Assembly: GCA_947369085.1 (NCBI GenBank)
Contig: CANBJR010000015.1
Coordinates: 1-54,284 of the forward strand
DNA: 54,284 nt
Direction of reading: 5' to 3'
Origin: an uncultured Clostridia bacterium
GTDB taxonomy: Bacteria > Bacillota > Clostridia > Oscillospirales > Acutalibacteraceae
Shown here piece after piece: positions 15,266 through 23,238 of this stretch; the stretch's first letter is position 1, and the number at the start of each line of letters is the position of its first letter. The translations under genes were made by a program, and so were the position numbers. The notes beneath the pieces are model-generated. The model saw only the letters and a list, made by a program, of their open reading frames with translations, made no database searches and was not told the origin of the DNA.

Positions 15266-16951
15266 ATGAAACCGTCATTTGAAAAGTACATTCCTTTCAA
15301 ACAAATTGACATTCCCGACAGAACATGGCCCAACAAGACCATTACAAAAGCTCCGATATGGTGCAGCGTTGACCTGCGTGACGGAAATCAAGCGCTTGTT
15401 GACCCGATGAATCTTGACGAAAAGCTTGAGTTTTTCCACGCTCTTTGCGATATGGGCTTTAAGGAAATTGAAATCGGATTTCCGAGTGCATCGGAAACAG
15501 AGTACGAAATCTGTCGTGAGCTTATTGAAAAGAACCACATTCCCGACGACGTTACGATTCAGGTACTCGTTCAGGCAAGAGAACACCTTATCCGCAAGAC
15601 ATTTGAAGCGGTTAAAGGTGCAAAAAACGTAATCGTTCACTTCTACAACTCAACCTCAACGCTCCAGAGAAAGGTTGTTTTCAAAACCGATATGGACGGC
15701 GTTACAAAAATTGCTGTTGAAGGTGCAAAGCTGATTAAACAGCTCATTGACGAATATGACGGCGACACAAATTTCCGACTTGAGTATTCTCCCGAAAGCT
15801 TCAGCGGTACAGAGATGGACAATGCCGTTGACATCTGCGACAAGGTTATGGAGGCTCTCGGCTCTACAAAGGAAAATCCCGTTATCCTCAACCTGCCTAA
15901 TACTGTTGAAATGTGCACACCGAATACATTTGCAGACCAGATTGAATACTTTATAAGACATCTCAAAAACAGAGAAGCCTCTATCATCAGCGTTCATCCC
16001 CACAACGACCGCGGCTGCGGTGTTGCGGCAGGCGAGCTTGCACTGCTTGCAGGTGCTGACCGTGTTGAGGGTACACTCTTCGGCAACGGCGAACGCACGG
16101 GCAATATGGACATTGTTACAATGGGACTTAATATGTTTACACAGGGTGTTGACCCAAAGCTTGATTTTTCACATCTGCCAAAGCTCCGTGAAATTTACGA
16201 GAGATGCACTAATATGAAAATCGACCCTCGTCAGCCATATATCGGCGAACTTGTATTTACCGCATTTTCAGGTTCGCATCAGGACGCTATCAACAAGGGT
16301 ATGAAATATATGCGTGAAAGCGGCACTGATATGTGGGAAATCCCCTATCTCCCGATTGACCCTGCCGACGTTGGCAGAGAATACGAGCCGATTATCAGAA
16401 TCAACTCGCAGTCCGGCAAAGGCGGCGCGGCGTTTGTTATGAGCAACAACTTCGGATACGATTTACCAAAGCGTATGCACCCCGAGTTTTCAAAGCTTGT
16501 TCAGGCTAAATGTGAAGAGCTTGAGCGTGAACTTATCCCGAAGGAACTTTTTGAGGTATTTGAGCAGAATTATCTCAATCATCCAATGAAGTATAAGCTT
16601 ACAAAGAGAAAGATTTACGAGGAAAGCGAAAACGGCAAGGATTACGTTCACTTCAAGGGCAGAATGGTTATTGACGACAGTGACGAGGTTGTGTTGAATG
16701 GCATCGGCAACGGTCCGATTGACGCATTCTTTAACGCAATCAAAGCAGTCGGTCTTGATAAGTACGAGTTCATTTCATATAGCCAGCATGCAATTTCGCA
16801 AGGCTCTGACTCAAAGGCTGTTTCATATATTGAGCTTAAGAAGCCTGACGGAAAGAATATTTTCGGCATCGGCATTGATTCAAACGTAAACGTAGCGTCC
16901 GTTTTGGGCGTTCTTAACGCTATCAACAGAGCAGAAGCTGTCATTAATTGA
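15266..16951 (+). CDS. leuA: 2-isopropylmalate synthase
   Basis: 561 residues, the longer LeuA type related to the actinobacterial enzyme. It condenses acetyl-CoA with 2-oxoisovalerate in leucine synthesis. The catalytic barrel starts APIWCSVDLRDGNQALVDPM (metal-binding Asp). HPHNDRGCGVA carries the metal His pair, and GNGERTGNMD is the family signature. The C-terminal part (about 430-561) is the LeuA allosteric dimer domain, which normally gives leucine feedback. Start ATG 15266 follows AAGGAGG. It stands alone and is controlled by the Leu T-box upstream. Confidence 0.96.
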   Translation: MKPSFEKYIPFKQIDIPDRTWPNKTITKAPIWCSVDLRDGNQALVDPMNLDEKLEFFHALCDMGFKEIEIGFPSASETEYEICRELIEKNHIPDDVTIQVLVQAREHLIRKTFEAVKGAKNVIVHFYNSTSTLQRKVVFKTDMDGVTKIAVEGAKLIKQLIDEYDGDTNFRLEYSPESFSGTEMDNAVDICDKVMEALGSTKENPVILNLPNTVEMCTPNTFADQIEYFIRHLKNREASIISVHPHNDRGCGVAAGELALLAGADRVEGTLFGNGERTGNMDIVTMGLNMFTQGVDPKLDFSHLPKLREIYERCTNMKIDPRQPYIGELVFTAFSGSHQDAINKGMKYMRESGTDMWEIPYLPIDPADVGREYEPIIRINSQSGKGGAAFVMSNNFGYDLPKRMHPEFSKLVQAKCEELERELIPKELFEVFEQNYLNHPMKYKLTKRKIYEESENGKDYVHFKGRMVIDDSDEVVLNGIGNGPIDAFFNAIKAVGLDKYEFISYSQHAISQGSDSKAVSYIELKKPDGKNIFGIGIDSNVNVASVLGVLNAINRAEAVIN

Positions 16952-17042
16952 CAAGGGAGTTATCACTGACAGCTAAACAGAAAAAATGATATAAACGGAA
17001 CGCAGATTAATAGTAATAATATTTCAACTAAATATTTTTTAA

Positions 17043-17084
17043 AAAACTCGAAATCCTGATTAATCGGATTCCGAGTTTTTTATT
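17043..17084. terminator. Bidirectional terminator between leuA and a convergent membrane gene
   Basis: AAAACTCG..AATCC pairs with GGATT..CGAGTTTT around a short loop, with T-runs on both sides. Confidence 0.85.
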
Positions 17085-18353
17085 CTACCTATTTATTACA
17101 TTTAACAGCTTACGTTTAAAATCTCTTGACGTTATCATTATTCTGTATTCAGCACCGTCAGCCGCAATCACAAAAAATATTCCCTGGACAGAAACAGAAT
17201 CAATATCTTCATTATTTAATTCAAATCTCACCTTGTGAGCAAAACCATCATTTACCACTGCTGTTCCTTTTATTCCATTATTGAAAATTTCAAAGCCTGT
17301 ATTTCTATTTAAGAAACAATGATACAAAGCAAGGGACGTACCGACTATGATTAAGATTGATATTATTGTCAAGAATAAAGAGTAGACTGAATAATCAGCT
17401 GATAGAAGTGCCGCTACATCACCTGACACTGCCTTTGTTACTATAGAACTAAAAATGAATATTTCCGCTAAAAAACTGACAACTAACAAAACCGCATTAA
17501 GCCATACTGCTATAGAATAAACTCCTCCTGCATACTTATAGTTAAGAATACTTTTCTCATTAGAACAAAATTCTTTACCGGCTTTTATATCATTTGATAT
17601 AATACTATTTCTAGTCATATATTTTTCAATCATATCAGCAAGATCAATATATAAAATACAATTTGTAAACAAAGAAATACAGCACATCGCAAATGAGATA
17701 ACCAAAATTATGGAAAATAAAATTGTCCACATACCAAAAAGTGGTGAAATAGTACTTAAAAGAATAATTGATAAAACAACTAAAGATATTATTGATATTA
17801 TTGAAATAACCACAGCAAATGCGCCATACATACGCAGAAAATGAGGTTTTGGGTTTCTTAATTCGCTGTCATCACCTGTTTCTAACAGCAAAAGCAAACC
17901 TGAAAAAGCCTTGTATCTTAAATTATATGTAATATACATTTGCAACACACAAAAAACCAAAATAAGAATTGAACTAAATGTAAAAATAATATTTGTTTTT
18001 AGTACTGCAGAAACAACTATACCTGCAATTGATAACAGTGCCATAAATATGCAACAAACTATAAATATAACAAACCCGTAGCTTTTATAAAACTTTGGTG
18101 AAAAGGCAAATGCTTTTTTTCTGAAAACGCCTGTCGCACCTCTTCTGTCGTGTTCTATCATATCCGAAAACAAGTAAATTGAAGAAAATTCAACGTACAT
18201 AAAGAAAAATGATATCAATGAATATATCAGAGAAAGAAAGGATACCATGTTAAACGAGCGGATAACAAAAATTAATGATGCAACAACAGAAACTCCTGAA
18301 ATCAACAACAAACATATAGAATAAAGCTTATAGATAATTGATTTTTTTGACAA
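17085..18353 (-). CDS. Multi-span membrane protein with C-terminal soluble domain, unknown
   Basis: 422 residues, start TTG 18353 seven bases after AAGGAGG. About 9-10 hydrophobic helices fall in three or four loosely similar blocks, each ending in a charged turn (SDMIEHDRR, LLLETGDDSE, ADMIEKYMT, then a longer loop), which suggests internal duplication. The last about 70 residues (from NGIKGTAVVNDG) are a beta-rich soluble tail. I do not recognise the family. It is divergent from an XRE regulator whose two operator-like palindromes lie 200-280 bp upstream of this start, so it may be under that regulator. Transport, sensing or stress roles are possible, but nothing in the sequence decides. 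Confidence 0.75.
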   Translation of the reverse strand: MSKKSIIYKLYSICLLLISGVSVVASLIFVIRSFNMVSFLSLIYSLISFFFMYVEFSSIYLFSDMIEHDRRGATGVFRKKAFAFSPKFYKSYGFVIFIVCCIFMALLSIAGIVVSAVLKTNIIFTFSSILILVFCVLQMYITYNLRYKAFSGLLLLLETGDDSELRNPKPHFLRMYGAFAVVISIISIISLVVLSIILLSTISPLFGMWTILFSIILVISFAMCCISLFTNCILYIDLADMIEKYMTRNSIISNDIKAGKEFCSNEKSILNYKYAGGVYSIAVWLNAVLLVVSFLAEIFIFSSIVTKAVSGDVAALLSADYSVYSLFLTIISILIIVGTSLALYHCFLNRNTGFEIFNNGIKGTAVVNDGFAHKVRFELNNEDIDSVSVQGIFFVIAADGAEYRIMITSRDFKRKLLNVINR

Positions 18354-18555
18354 AGAAATTCCTCCTTAAACATTATTTAAATAATCGTGAATCAAAGACA
18401 ATTATGCATAATTACACTATGTATACCTGTTAAAATATCTTCCGTAATAAGTACCACTCTCCTCAAAATTATCAGGACAAAATCAGCAAAAACAGACCGC
18501 AACCATTTGCAATGTATTCTGTCTTCTTTGACATATCATATTCTTACAGATAATA

Positions 18556-18575
18556 TTGCACTTATATAGGTGCAA
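18556..18575. promoter_or_regulatory. XRE operator-like palindrome, copy 1
   Basis: TTGCACTTATATAGGTGCAA. It matches copy 2 (18616-18635) in 16 of 20 positions, keeps the same dyad, and starts exactly 60 bp upstream of it. Confidence 0.6.
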
Positions 18576-18615
18576 TATTATCTTAACACTTAGCTAAAAT
18601 AATGTCAAGAACTTT

Positions 18616-18635
18616 TTGCTCTTATTTAAGAGCAA
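18616..18635. promoter_or_regulatory. XRE operator-like palindrome, copy 2
   Basis: TTGCTCTTATTTAAGAGCAA, directly in front of the CGGAGG ribosome site of the XRE gene. Perfect 9-bp arms around a TT centre. Confidence 0.65.
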
Positions 18636-18648
18636 TCGGAGGCTAAGT

Positions 18649-18873
18649 ATGAATAATAAATATGAAAAGAAAATCGGAAAAAACATCAAAAAATTAAGAG
18701 AAGAAAAAAGTATGACGCAGGAACAGCTTTCCGCTAAACTACAGCTGCTCGGGTGCGACATAACAAGAAGTGCACTTGCAAAAATTGAAGTAGGACAAAG
18801 GCACCTGTATATTGACGAAGTAAAGCTTATCAAGGAAATACTTGATATTTCTTTTGATGATCTGATAATTTAG
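18649..18873 (+). CDS. XRE-family helix-turn-helix regulator
   Basis: 74 residues; ATG 18649 chosen for its CGGAGG site. It is nearly all HTH domain: IGKNIKKLREEKSMTQEQLSAKL, then ITRSALAKIEVGQRHLYIDEVKLIKEIL, the five-helix Cro/CI fold. Two matched palindromes upstream suggest that it represses itself and perhaps the divergent membrane protein gene. Confidence 0.92.
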   Translation: MNNKYEKKIGKNIKKLREEKSMTQEQLSAKLQLLGCDITRSALAKIEVGQRHLYIDEVKLIKEILDISFDDLII

Positions 18874-18886
18874 CCTTGCAAAAAAA

Positions 18887-18916
18887 GAGGGTATACAACT
18901 TTTGCTGTATACCCTC
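18887..18916. terminator. Terminator between XRE and SASP genes (convergent)
   Basis: Perfect 11-bp stem GAGGGTATACA / TGTATACCCTC with an 8-base loop. The minus-strand side is followed by TTTTTTT, so it mainly serves the spore protein gene. Confidence 0.88.
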
Positions 18917-18943
18917 GAATAATTCATTTTGATTTACAGATAA

Positions 18944-19141
18944 TTATTTCATACTATTTTCGTATGACTCAATCATCTTTTTAACCATCTGACCGCCTAC
19001 GGAGCCTGCTTCTCTTGCGGAAATGTCGCCGTTATATCCCTGCTTGAGATTCACGCCTACTTCGTTTGCGCATTCCATCTTGAAACGCTCCATTGCTTCC
19101 TTTGCCTGAGGCACGTTAAGCTGATTGTTATTACTTGACAT
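18944..19141 (-). CDS. Alpha/beta-type small acid-soluble spore protein
   Basis: 65 residues. Family features: the MSSNNNQLNVPQAKEAMERF start, FKMECANEVGVNLKQGYNG (region containing the germination-protease site), and the DNA-binding SAREAGSVGGQMVKKMIESYE segment with the conserved GSVGG. It coats and protects spore DNA. AAAGGAG lies upstream. Expected to be made in the forespore; no sigma-G promoter was assigned. With spoIIE it shows that the host sporulates. Confidence 0.95.
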   Translation of the reverse strand: MSSNNNQLNVPQAKEAMERFKMECANEVGVNLKQGYNGDISAREAGSVGGQMVKKMIESYENSMK

Positions 19142-19357
19142 AATTTGTTTTCTCCTTTTTTCAAAACTTTTAAATTATTTTTATATTAAAGCGGCTTTTT
19201 GACTTCTCAATTTGTTGCCGCAATAGTATTGTTCGCTTCAAATTCTAAAATATAATTTGTAATTTTTTCAAGTTTTTAAAAAGAATTTTCAAATTAAATC
19301 ACATAAGAAAATAAGCAAGATAATAAGCAAATTGTTGATAAACTTTGACTATTCTTT

Positions 19358-19723
19358 TTATGATTTCAAAATTTTTTTAATATCTGTTTCCTTTAGTACC
19401 TTTCCCTGTGAAACAACCTTTTCATTTACCACAAGTGCAGGCATACTCATAACGCCGTATTCCATAATTATTTGCATATCGGTGATGTACTCAACCTCAA
19501 TATTCAAACCGATATTTCTGACCGTCTGCTTAACATTTTCATACATTTCGTGACAAGATTTACACCCTGCACCTAAGACTTTAATGCAGCAAATTCCATT
19601 TACTGTTTTTCCGCAACATTCATTTGTTTTTTCTTTTACCTCGTTTGCAGAGCAAGTGCAGCTGCGGGCACAAGAATTCTCCTTTTTTTCTTCTTTTTTC
19701 TTTCCGAAATTAAACAATGACAT
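19358..19723 (-). CDS. Thioredoxin-like small redox protein with Cys-rich N-terminus
   Basis: 121 residues. The C-terminal about 75 residues are a thioredoxin_3/redox-active-disulfide-2 fold with a CxxC site in LGAGCKSCHEMYENV and the cis-Pro equivalent MSMPALVVNEKVVSQGK. The N-terminus is charged, then has CARSCTC, ECC and ICC clusters that could bind a metal or arsenite. GGAGG precedes the ATG. It starts 19 bp after the permease gene. In this family such proteins often accompany the neighbouring permease type; the substrate here is unknown. Confidence 0.85.
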   Translation of the reverse strand: MSLFNFGKKKEEKKENSCARSCTCSANEVKEKTNECCGKTVNGICCIKVLGAGCKSCHEMYENVKQTVRNIGLNIEVEYITDMQIIMEYGVMSMPALVVNEKVVSQGKVLKETDIKKILKS

Positions 19724-19742
19724 AATAAGACCTCCAAATATT

Positions 19743-20756
19743 TTATAAAATTAACGGTTGTATCAGATTAAAGAAGTATCCTACAATTATAATTCCAACC
19801 GTACATATAGCAACAAAAATACCGAGAAGTTTCGGTTTTATTGCCTTGCGCAGCATAATCATTGACGGCAACGACAATGTCGTTACACCCATCATAAACG
19901 ACAGGACAACGCCGAGTAATGCCCCCTTTGCAAGCAATGCCTCGGCAATCGGAACTGTACCGAAAATATCAGCATACATCGGAACACCTGCGATTGCTGC
20001 AAGAATTACACCAAACGGGTTGTTATCACCAAGTATCATGACAATAAAATCTTTCGGTATCCAGTTGTGAATAATTGCACCAATTCCAACGCCGATAAGT
20101 ACAAACGGAAAAACTTTTTTAGCAGTAGAAACAACCTGCTCCCACGCATATTTTAAACGGTCTTTCAAATGCAATTTCTCCTGCGGAATGTCAATAGCGT
20201 GACCGTTTCGGATAAACTCTTCCACCTGATTTTCAAGATGAAGCTTTTCAATCAGCGTACCGCCTGCCACGGCAATTACAAGCCCTAGCACAACATAGAT
20301 CAGCGCAACCTTCCATCCAAAAATGCTCATCAAAAGTACAAGACTGCCAAGGTCAACCATCGGAGAAGAAATTAGGAACGAAAAAGTCACGCCGAGAGGA
20401 AGTCCTGCGCTTGTAAACCCTATAAACAAAGGAATTGACGAACAGGAGCAGAACGGCGTTACCGTTCCGAGCAGTGCCGCAATAATATTTGCCCATATGC
20501 CGTGAAATCTGCCGAGTATCTTTTTTGTCCTTTCGGGTGGAAAATAGCTTTGAATATACGAGATAATCAGAATAAGTACACCCAAAAGCACCATTATTTT
20601 AACAGTATCGTATATAAAAAACTGAATACTTCCGCCGATTTTCTCTGAAGTATCAAGACCGCAGGAATTCAATATCCAACTTATCAGTTGATTAAGCCAT
20701 TGCATTCCGAGAACTTCATTCTGAACAAAGTCCAATATAATTTTTATGATTTCCAT
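19743..20756 (-). CDS. Permease of the UPF0718/DUF318 (YraQ/ArsP-like) family
   Basis: 337 residues with about 8 transmembrane helices. Family signatures are GTVTPFCSCSSIPLFIGFTSAGLPLG (conserved Cys pair CSC) and, in the second half, GVPMYADIFGTVPIAEALLAKG followed by GVTTLSLPSMIML. Members such as ArsP export organoarsenicals; others are of unknown substrate. ATG 20756 with AAGGG upstream is chosen over 20771. It lies in an ArsR-headed operon with a Cys-rich redox protein, which supports a metal/metalloid or thiol-compound role, but the substrate is inference. Confidence 0.9.
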   Translation of the reverse strand: MEIIKIILDFVQNEVLGMQWLNQLISWILNSCGLDTSEKIGGSIQFFIYDTVKIMVLLGVLILIISYIQSYFPPERTKKILGRFHGIWANIIAALLGTVTPFCSCSSIPLFIGFTSAGLPLGVTFSFLISSPMVDLGSLVLLMSIFGWKVALIYVVLGLVIAVAGGTLIEKLHLENQVEEFIRNGHAIDIPQEKLHLKDRLKYAWEQVVSTAKKVFPFVLIGVGIGAIIHNWIPKDFIVMILGDNNPFGVILAAIAGVPMYADIFGTVPIAEALLAKGALLGVVLSFMMGVTTLSLPSMIMLRKAIKPKLLGIFVAICTVGIIIVGYFFNLIQPLIL

Positions 20757-20841
20757 AGAGCACCCTTTCATATAGTTATATCTAAATTTATCAATATATA
20801 ATGTTTAGAATAAACCGTACATTTTTAAGCACGGCTGACAC

Positions 20842-21285
20842 TTATTCATATTCACATATCATCTGCTCAAGAATATTTACTGCATCTCTGACCATATTCG
20901 GACAAATTGTTTTAAATAACCCTTTGGATGCTATTATTTCATATTCGTCTTCTTTGGATAAATCATAGCCAAGCAAATCACGGCAAACAATTGAATTATT
21001 CATTTCTTTGAACCGTCTTACGAATTCCTGTCCCAAAGAATAAACTTTCTGCTTTTGCTCATTGTCTTCAGCAATAAAGTGTCCGTATCTTAATCCCAAA
21101 ACCATAAGTGCTCCCGAAACAGCCCCGCACATTTCTCCGCTTCTTGCTCCGCCGCCAAAGGACGTAGAAAGCTTTAACGCTAATTCCTCACTTATACCAT
21201 AATCAGTTGCAAAAACAGTAAAAACTGCCTGTGAACAATTAAAATTATTATTGAACAAATCTATTGCTCTTTCAACTCTGTTCAT
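20842..21285 (-). CDS. C_GCAxxG_C_C family redox protein
   Basis: 147 residues. The defining motif is visible: CSQAVF early, then GGGARSGEMCGAVSGALMVLG, then CRDLLGYDL and ICPNMV. Proteins of this family are thought to be redox or metal-binding proteins; the function is not settled. A strong AGGAGG site precedes ATG 21285. It lies between arsR (gap 21 bp) and the permease (gap 85 bp). Confidence 0.92.
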   Translation of the reverse strand: MNRVERAIDLFNNNFNCSQAVFTVFATDYGISEELALKLSTSFGGGARSGEMCGAVSGALMVLGLRYGHFIAEDNEQKQKVYSLGQEFVRRFKEMNNSIVCRDLLGYDLSKEDEYEIIASKGLFKTICPNMVRDAVNILEQMICEYE

Positions 21286-21306
21286 TATATTACTCCTCCT
21301 TTTTTG

Positions 21307-21600
21307 TCACTTGTCGGTCTTTATAAAAGCTGTAAGATATTTTTTTGCCTTAATAATACCCTTTTCTGATATAGAGTAATGCATCCACTTGCCCTCTTTT
21401 CTTCCAATCACGATGCCGGAATCACAAAGAATTTTCATATGGTGTGACAATGTAGGCTGTGTGATATTGAGTTCATCAAGTAACTTGCAGGCACATTTTT
21501 CGCCTGTTGTGAGCAATTTCAAAATTCTTATACGGTTTTCGTCACAGAACGCCTTGAAAATCACAGCAGTTTCTTTCTCGTCTACAATCATACAATTCAC
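21307..21600 (-). CDS. ArsR-family winged-helix repressor
   Basis: 97 residues. Winged HTH: DENRIRILKLLTTGEKCACKLLDELNITQPTLSHHMKILCDSGIVIGRKEGKWMHYSI. The GEKCACKLL stretch carries the CxC cysteines typical of the ArsR/SmtB alpha-3 metal site (ELCVCDL in ArsR), so thiol binding of As(III), Sb(III) or a similar ligand is likely. It is the first gene of the operon and probably binds the operator over its own promoter. Confidence 0.95.
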   Translation of the reverse strand: MNCMIVDEKETAVIFKAFCDENRIRILKLLTTGEKCACKLLDELNITQPTLSHHMKILCDSGIVIGRKEGKWMHYSISEKGIIKAKKYLTAFIKTDK

Positions 21601-21614
21601 CTCAGATAGAATAT

Positions 21615-21655
21615 TATCTATATGACATTATATCAGTTACATAGATATTTGTCAA
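21615..21655 (-). promoter_or_regulatory. Promoter and likely ArsR operator
   Basis: Minus-strand TTGACA (21650-21655), 17-bp spacer, TATAAT (21627-21632). An inverted repeat ATCTAT / ATAGAT (arms near 21617 and 21640) straddles the -10 box, as expected of an ArsR site. Confidence 0.82.
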
Positions 21656-21837
21656 TATGTTTTGCGGATATTTTTTTGAGGCGGATGACGTATGCTTTTT
21701 AGAAGAAAAGCCCTGCCTCGCTTTTTTCGGTGTCTTACTTTGTGTTACCTTTCTTCTGCGCTCCTCGCTAAAAATGCTCCACAGGAGCATTTTCTATACG
21801 CTCGGCTTCGATCCCCTATCCGCAAAGCAAAAAAAAT
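21656..21837. other. Intergenic DNA with a second hairpin behind the tRNA cluster
   Basis: No gene. A 10-bp stem AAAATGCTCC / GGAGCATTTT (21771-21793) with T-runs on both sides can act as a backup terminator for the tRNAs and for DNA entering from the ars-like operon side. The rest is featureless. Confidence 0.6.
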
Positions 21838-21853
21838 GCACCCTTTCGGGTGC
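21832..21853 (-). terminator. Terminator of the tRNA cluster
   Basis: Stem GCACCC / GGGTGC with GAAA loop on the minus strand, followed by a long T run (ATTTTTTTTGC). Confidence 0.88.
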
Positions 21854-21861
21854 TTTTTTGG

Positions 21862-21934
21862 AGCGGATGACGGGGCTCGAACCCGCTACCTCCACCTTGG
21901 CAAGGTGGCGCTCTACCAGATGAGCTACATCCGC
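21862..21934 (-). tRNA. tRNA-Gly (anticodon GCC)
   Basis: Acceptor GCGGATG pairs with CATCCGC, D-arm TAGCTCATCTGGTAGAG, anticodon arm CCACC-TTGCCAA-GGTGG, T-arm GGTTCGAGCCC. CCA not encoded. Confidence 0.96.
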
Positions 21935-21940
21935 GTTTAT

Positions 21941-22016
21941 TGGTGCCTCCGGACGGAATCGAACCATCGACACGGGGATTTTCAGTCCCCTGCTCTACCG
22001 ACTGAGCTACAGAGGC
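21941..22016 (-). tRNA. tRNA-Phe (anticodon GAA)
   Basis: Acceptor GCCTCTG with CGGAGGC, anticodon arm GGGGA-CTGAAAA-TCCCC, T-arm GGTTCGATTCC, encoded CCA. Confidence 0.96.
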
Positions 22017-22021
22017 AAAAA

Positions 22022-22098
22022 TGGCGACCCGGAACGGGTTCGAACCGTCGACCTCTAGCGTGACAGGCTAGCGTTCTAACCAACTGAACTACCGGGCC
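22022..22098 (-). tRNA. tRNA-Asp (anticodon GTC)
   Basis: Acceptor GGCCCGG with CCGGGTC, anticodon arm CTAGC-CTGTCAC-GCTAG, T-arm GGTTCGAACCC, encoded CCA. Confidence 0.96.
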
Positions 22099-22104
22099 AT
22101 TTTG

Positions 22105-22180
22105 TGGTGGGAACAATAGGGCTCGAACCTATGACCCTCTGCTTGTAAGGCAGATGCTCTCCCAGCTGAGCTATGCTCCC
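22105..22180 (-). tRNA. tRNA-Val (anticodon TAC)
   Basis: Acceptor GGGAGCA with TGTTCCC, anticodon arm TCTGC-CTTACAA-GCAGA, T-arm GGTTCGAGCCC, encoded CCA. First gene of the Val-Asp-Phe-Gly cluster. Confidence 0.96.
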
Positions 22181-22231
22181 ACATGCCTTTGTCGCTTCAC
22201 CATTTTGCTGTATCTCTCAGCGACGTGTATT

Positions 22232-22260
22232 ATAATACTACATCCGGGACGAAATGTCAA
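22232..22260 (-). promoter_or_regulatory. Promoter of the tRNA cluster
   Basis: Minus-strand TTGACA (22255-22260), 17-bp spacer, TATTAT (22232-22237), about 50 bp upstream of tRNA-Val. Confidence 0.85.
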
Positions 22261-22330
22261 CACTTTTTTTAAAATTTTTTTAATTTTTTTCAGTCCCTGA
22301 ATTGCAATATTAAATTGGGCACTATAATCA

Positions 22331-23227
22331 TCAGTTTTCAGCGTTTTGATTTTTCTCTCTGATAATTCTCTCAAGATCATCCTTTGTAAAAACATAACGC
22401 TTGTTGCAAAAATGACAGGTTGCAGTAGCAACTCCGCTTTCGTCCGTCAGCGAGCGAACATCCTCATCGCTGAGTGTACAAAAATACCTTTCCAGTTTTT
22501 CCTTGGAACATCCGCAGGCATAGTGCACGGGAAACTCGTCGAGCACCTCAACTTCAAAACCTTCGAGAGCGGTTTTGCATATATCAAGAATGCTCATTCC
22601 CTTCGCAAGCATTGTTGTTACCGGGTCAAGCTTTTCAATATTCTTTTCAAGCTTATCAATTGTCGAGTCATCTGCACCGGGAAGAAGCTGAATAAGCAAA
22701 CCTCCTGCAAGCATAACCTCGCCGTCCTCTTTATTGATAAGCACGCCGAGAGCACAAACAGTAGGCGTCTGCTCGCTTGTTGCATAATAATTTGTTATAT
22801 CCTCGGCAATTTCTCCGCTGACAAGCTCAACCTGTCCGATATACGGTTCTCCTGTTCCGTAGTCACGCATAACATTGAGCACGCCGTTTCTGCCGACAGC
22901 TTTTGCAACGTTGATTTTTCCGTTTGAATAAAACTCCGTAGGGCAGTTTGCGTTGCCCACATATCCTTTTACATTACCTTTGCTGTCACCTACAGCAATA
23001 ACGGGGCCGAGCTCGCCGTCACCCATTACACGCAGATTTATTGTAGCGTTGCTCTGCTTGAGCATTGCGCCCATTATTGATGTGGCACAGAGAAGTCTGC
23101 CAAGTGCGGCTGTGGCACTCTTTGAAAGATGATGAAGCTTTTTGGCGGTAAAAACTATGTCAGACGCGTCTATTGCCGCCGCCATAATTGCTCCGTCGCT
23201 TGTAATACATCGGATTATCTTATCCAT
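22331..23227 (-). CDS. hslO: Redox-regulated chaperone Hsp33
   Basis: 298 residues. The N-terminal body starts MDKIIRCITSDGAIMAAAID; GELGPVIAVGDSKGNVKGYVGN is a family signature. The C-terminal zinc/redox switch has the four cysteines in ACGCSKE and ATCHFCNKRYVF. It acts as an ATP-independent holdase in the cytosol when these cysteines are oxidised. It lies 11 bp downstream of a methyltransferase gene in a YerC-methyltransferase-hslO run. No clear terminator is seen before the tRNA promoter. Confidence 0.97.
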   Translation of the reverse strand: MDKIIRCITSDGAIMAAAIDASDIVFTAKKLHHLSKSATAALGRLLCATSIMGAMLKQSNATINLRVMGDGELGPVIAVGDSKGNVKGYVGNANCPTEFYSNGKINVAKAVGRNGVLNVMRDYGTGEPYIGQVELVSGEIAEDITNYYATSEQTPTVCALGVLINKEDGEVMLAGGLLIQLLPGADDSTIDKLEKNIEKLDPVTTMLAKGMSILDICKTALEGFEVEVLDEFPVHYACGCSKEKLERYFCTLSDEDVRSLTDESGVATATCHFCNKRYVFTKDDLERIIREKNQNAEN

Positions 23228-23238
23228 ATTTATACTCC

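Noticed and set aside
21657..22063. Plus-strand ORFs through the tRNA cluster
   Set aside because: Translations of the complementary strand of tRNA genes; a well-known annotation artefact.
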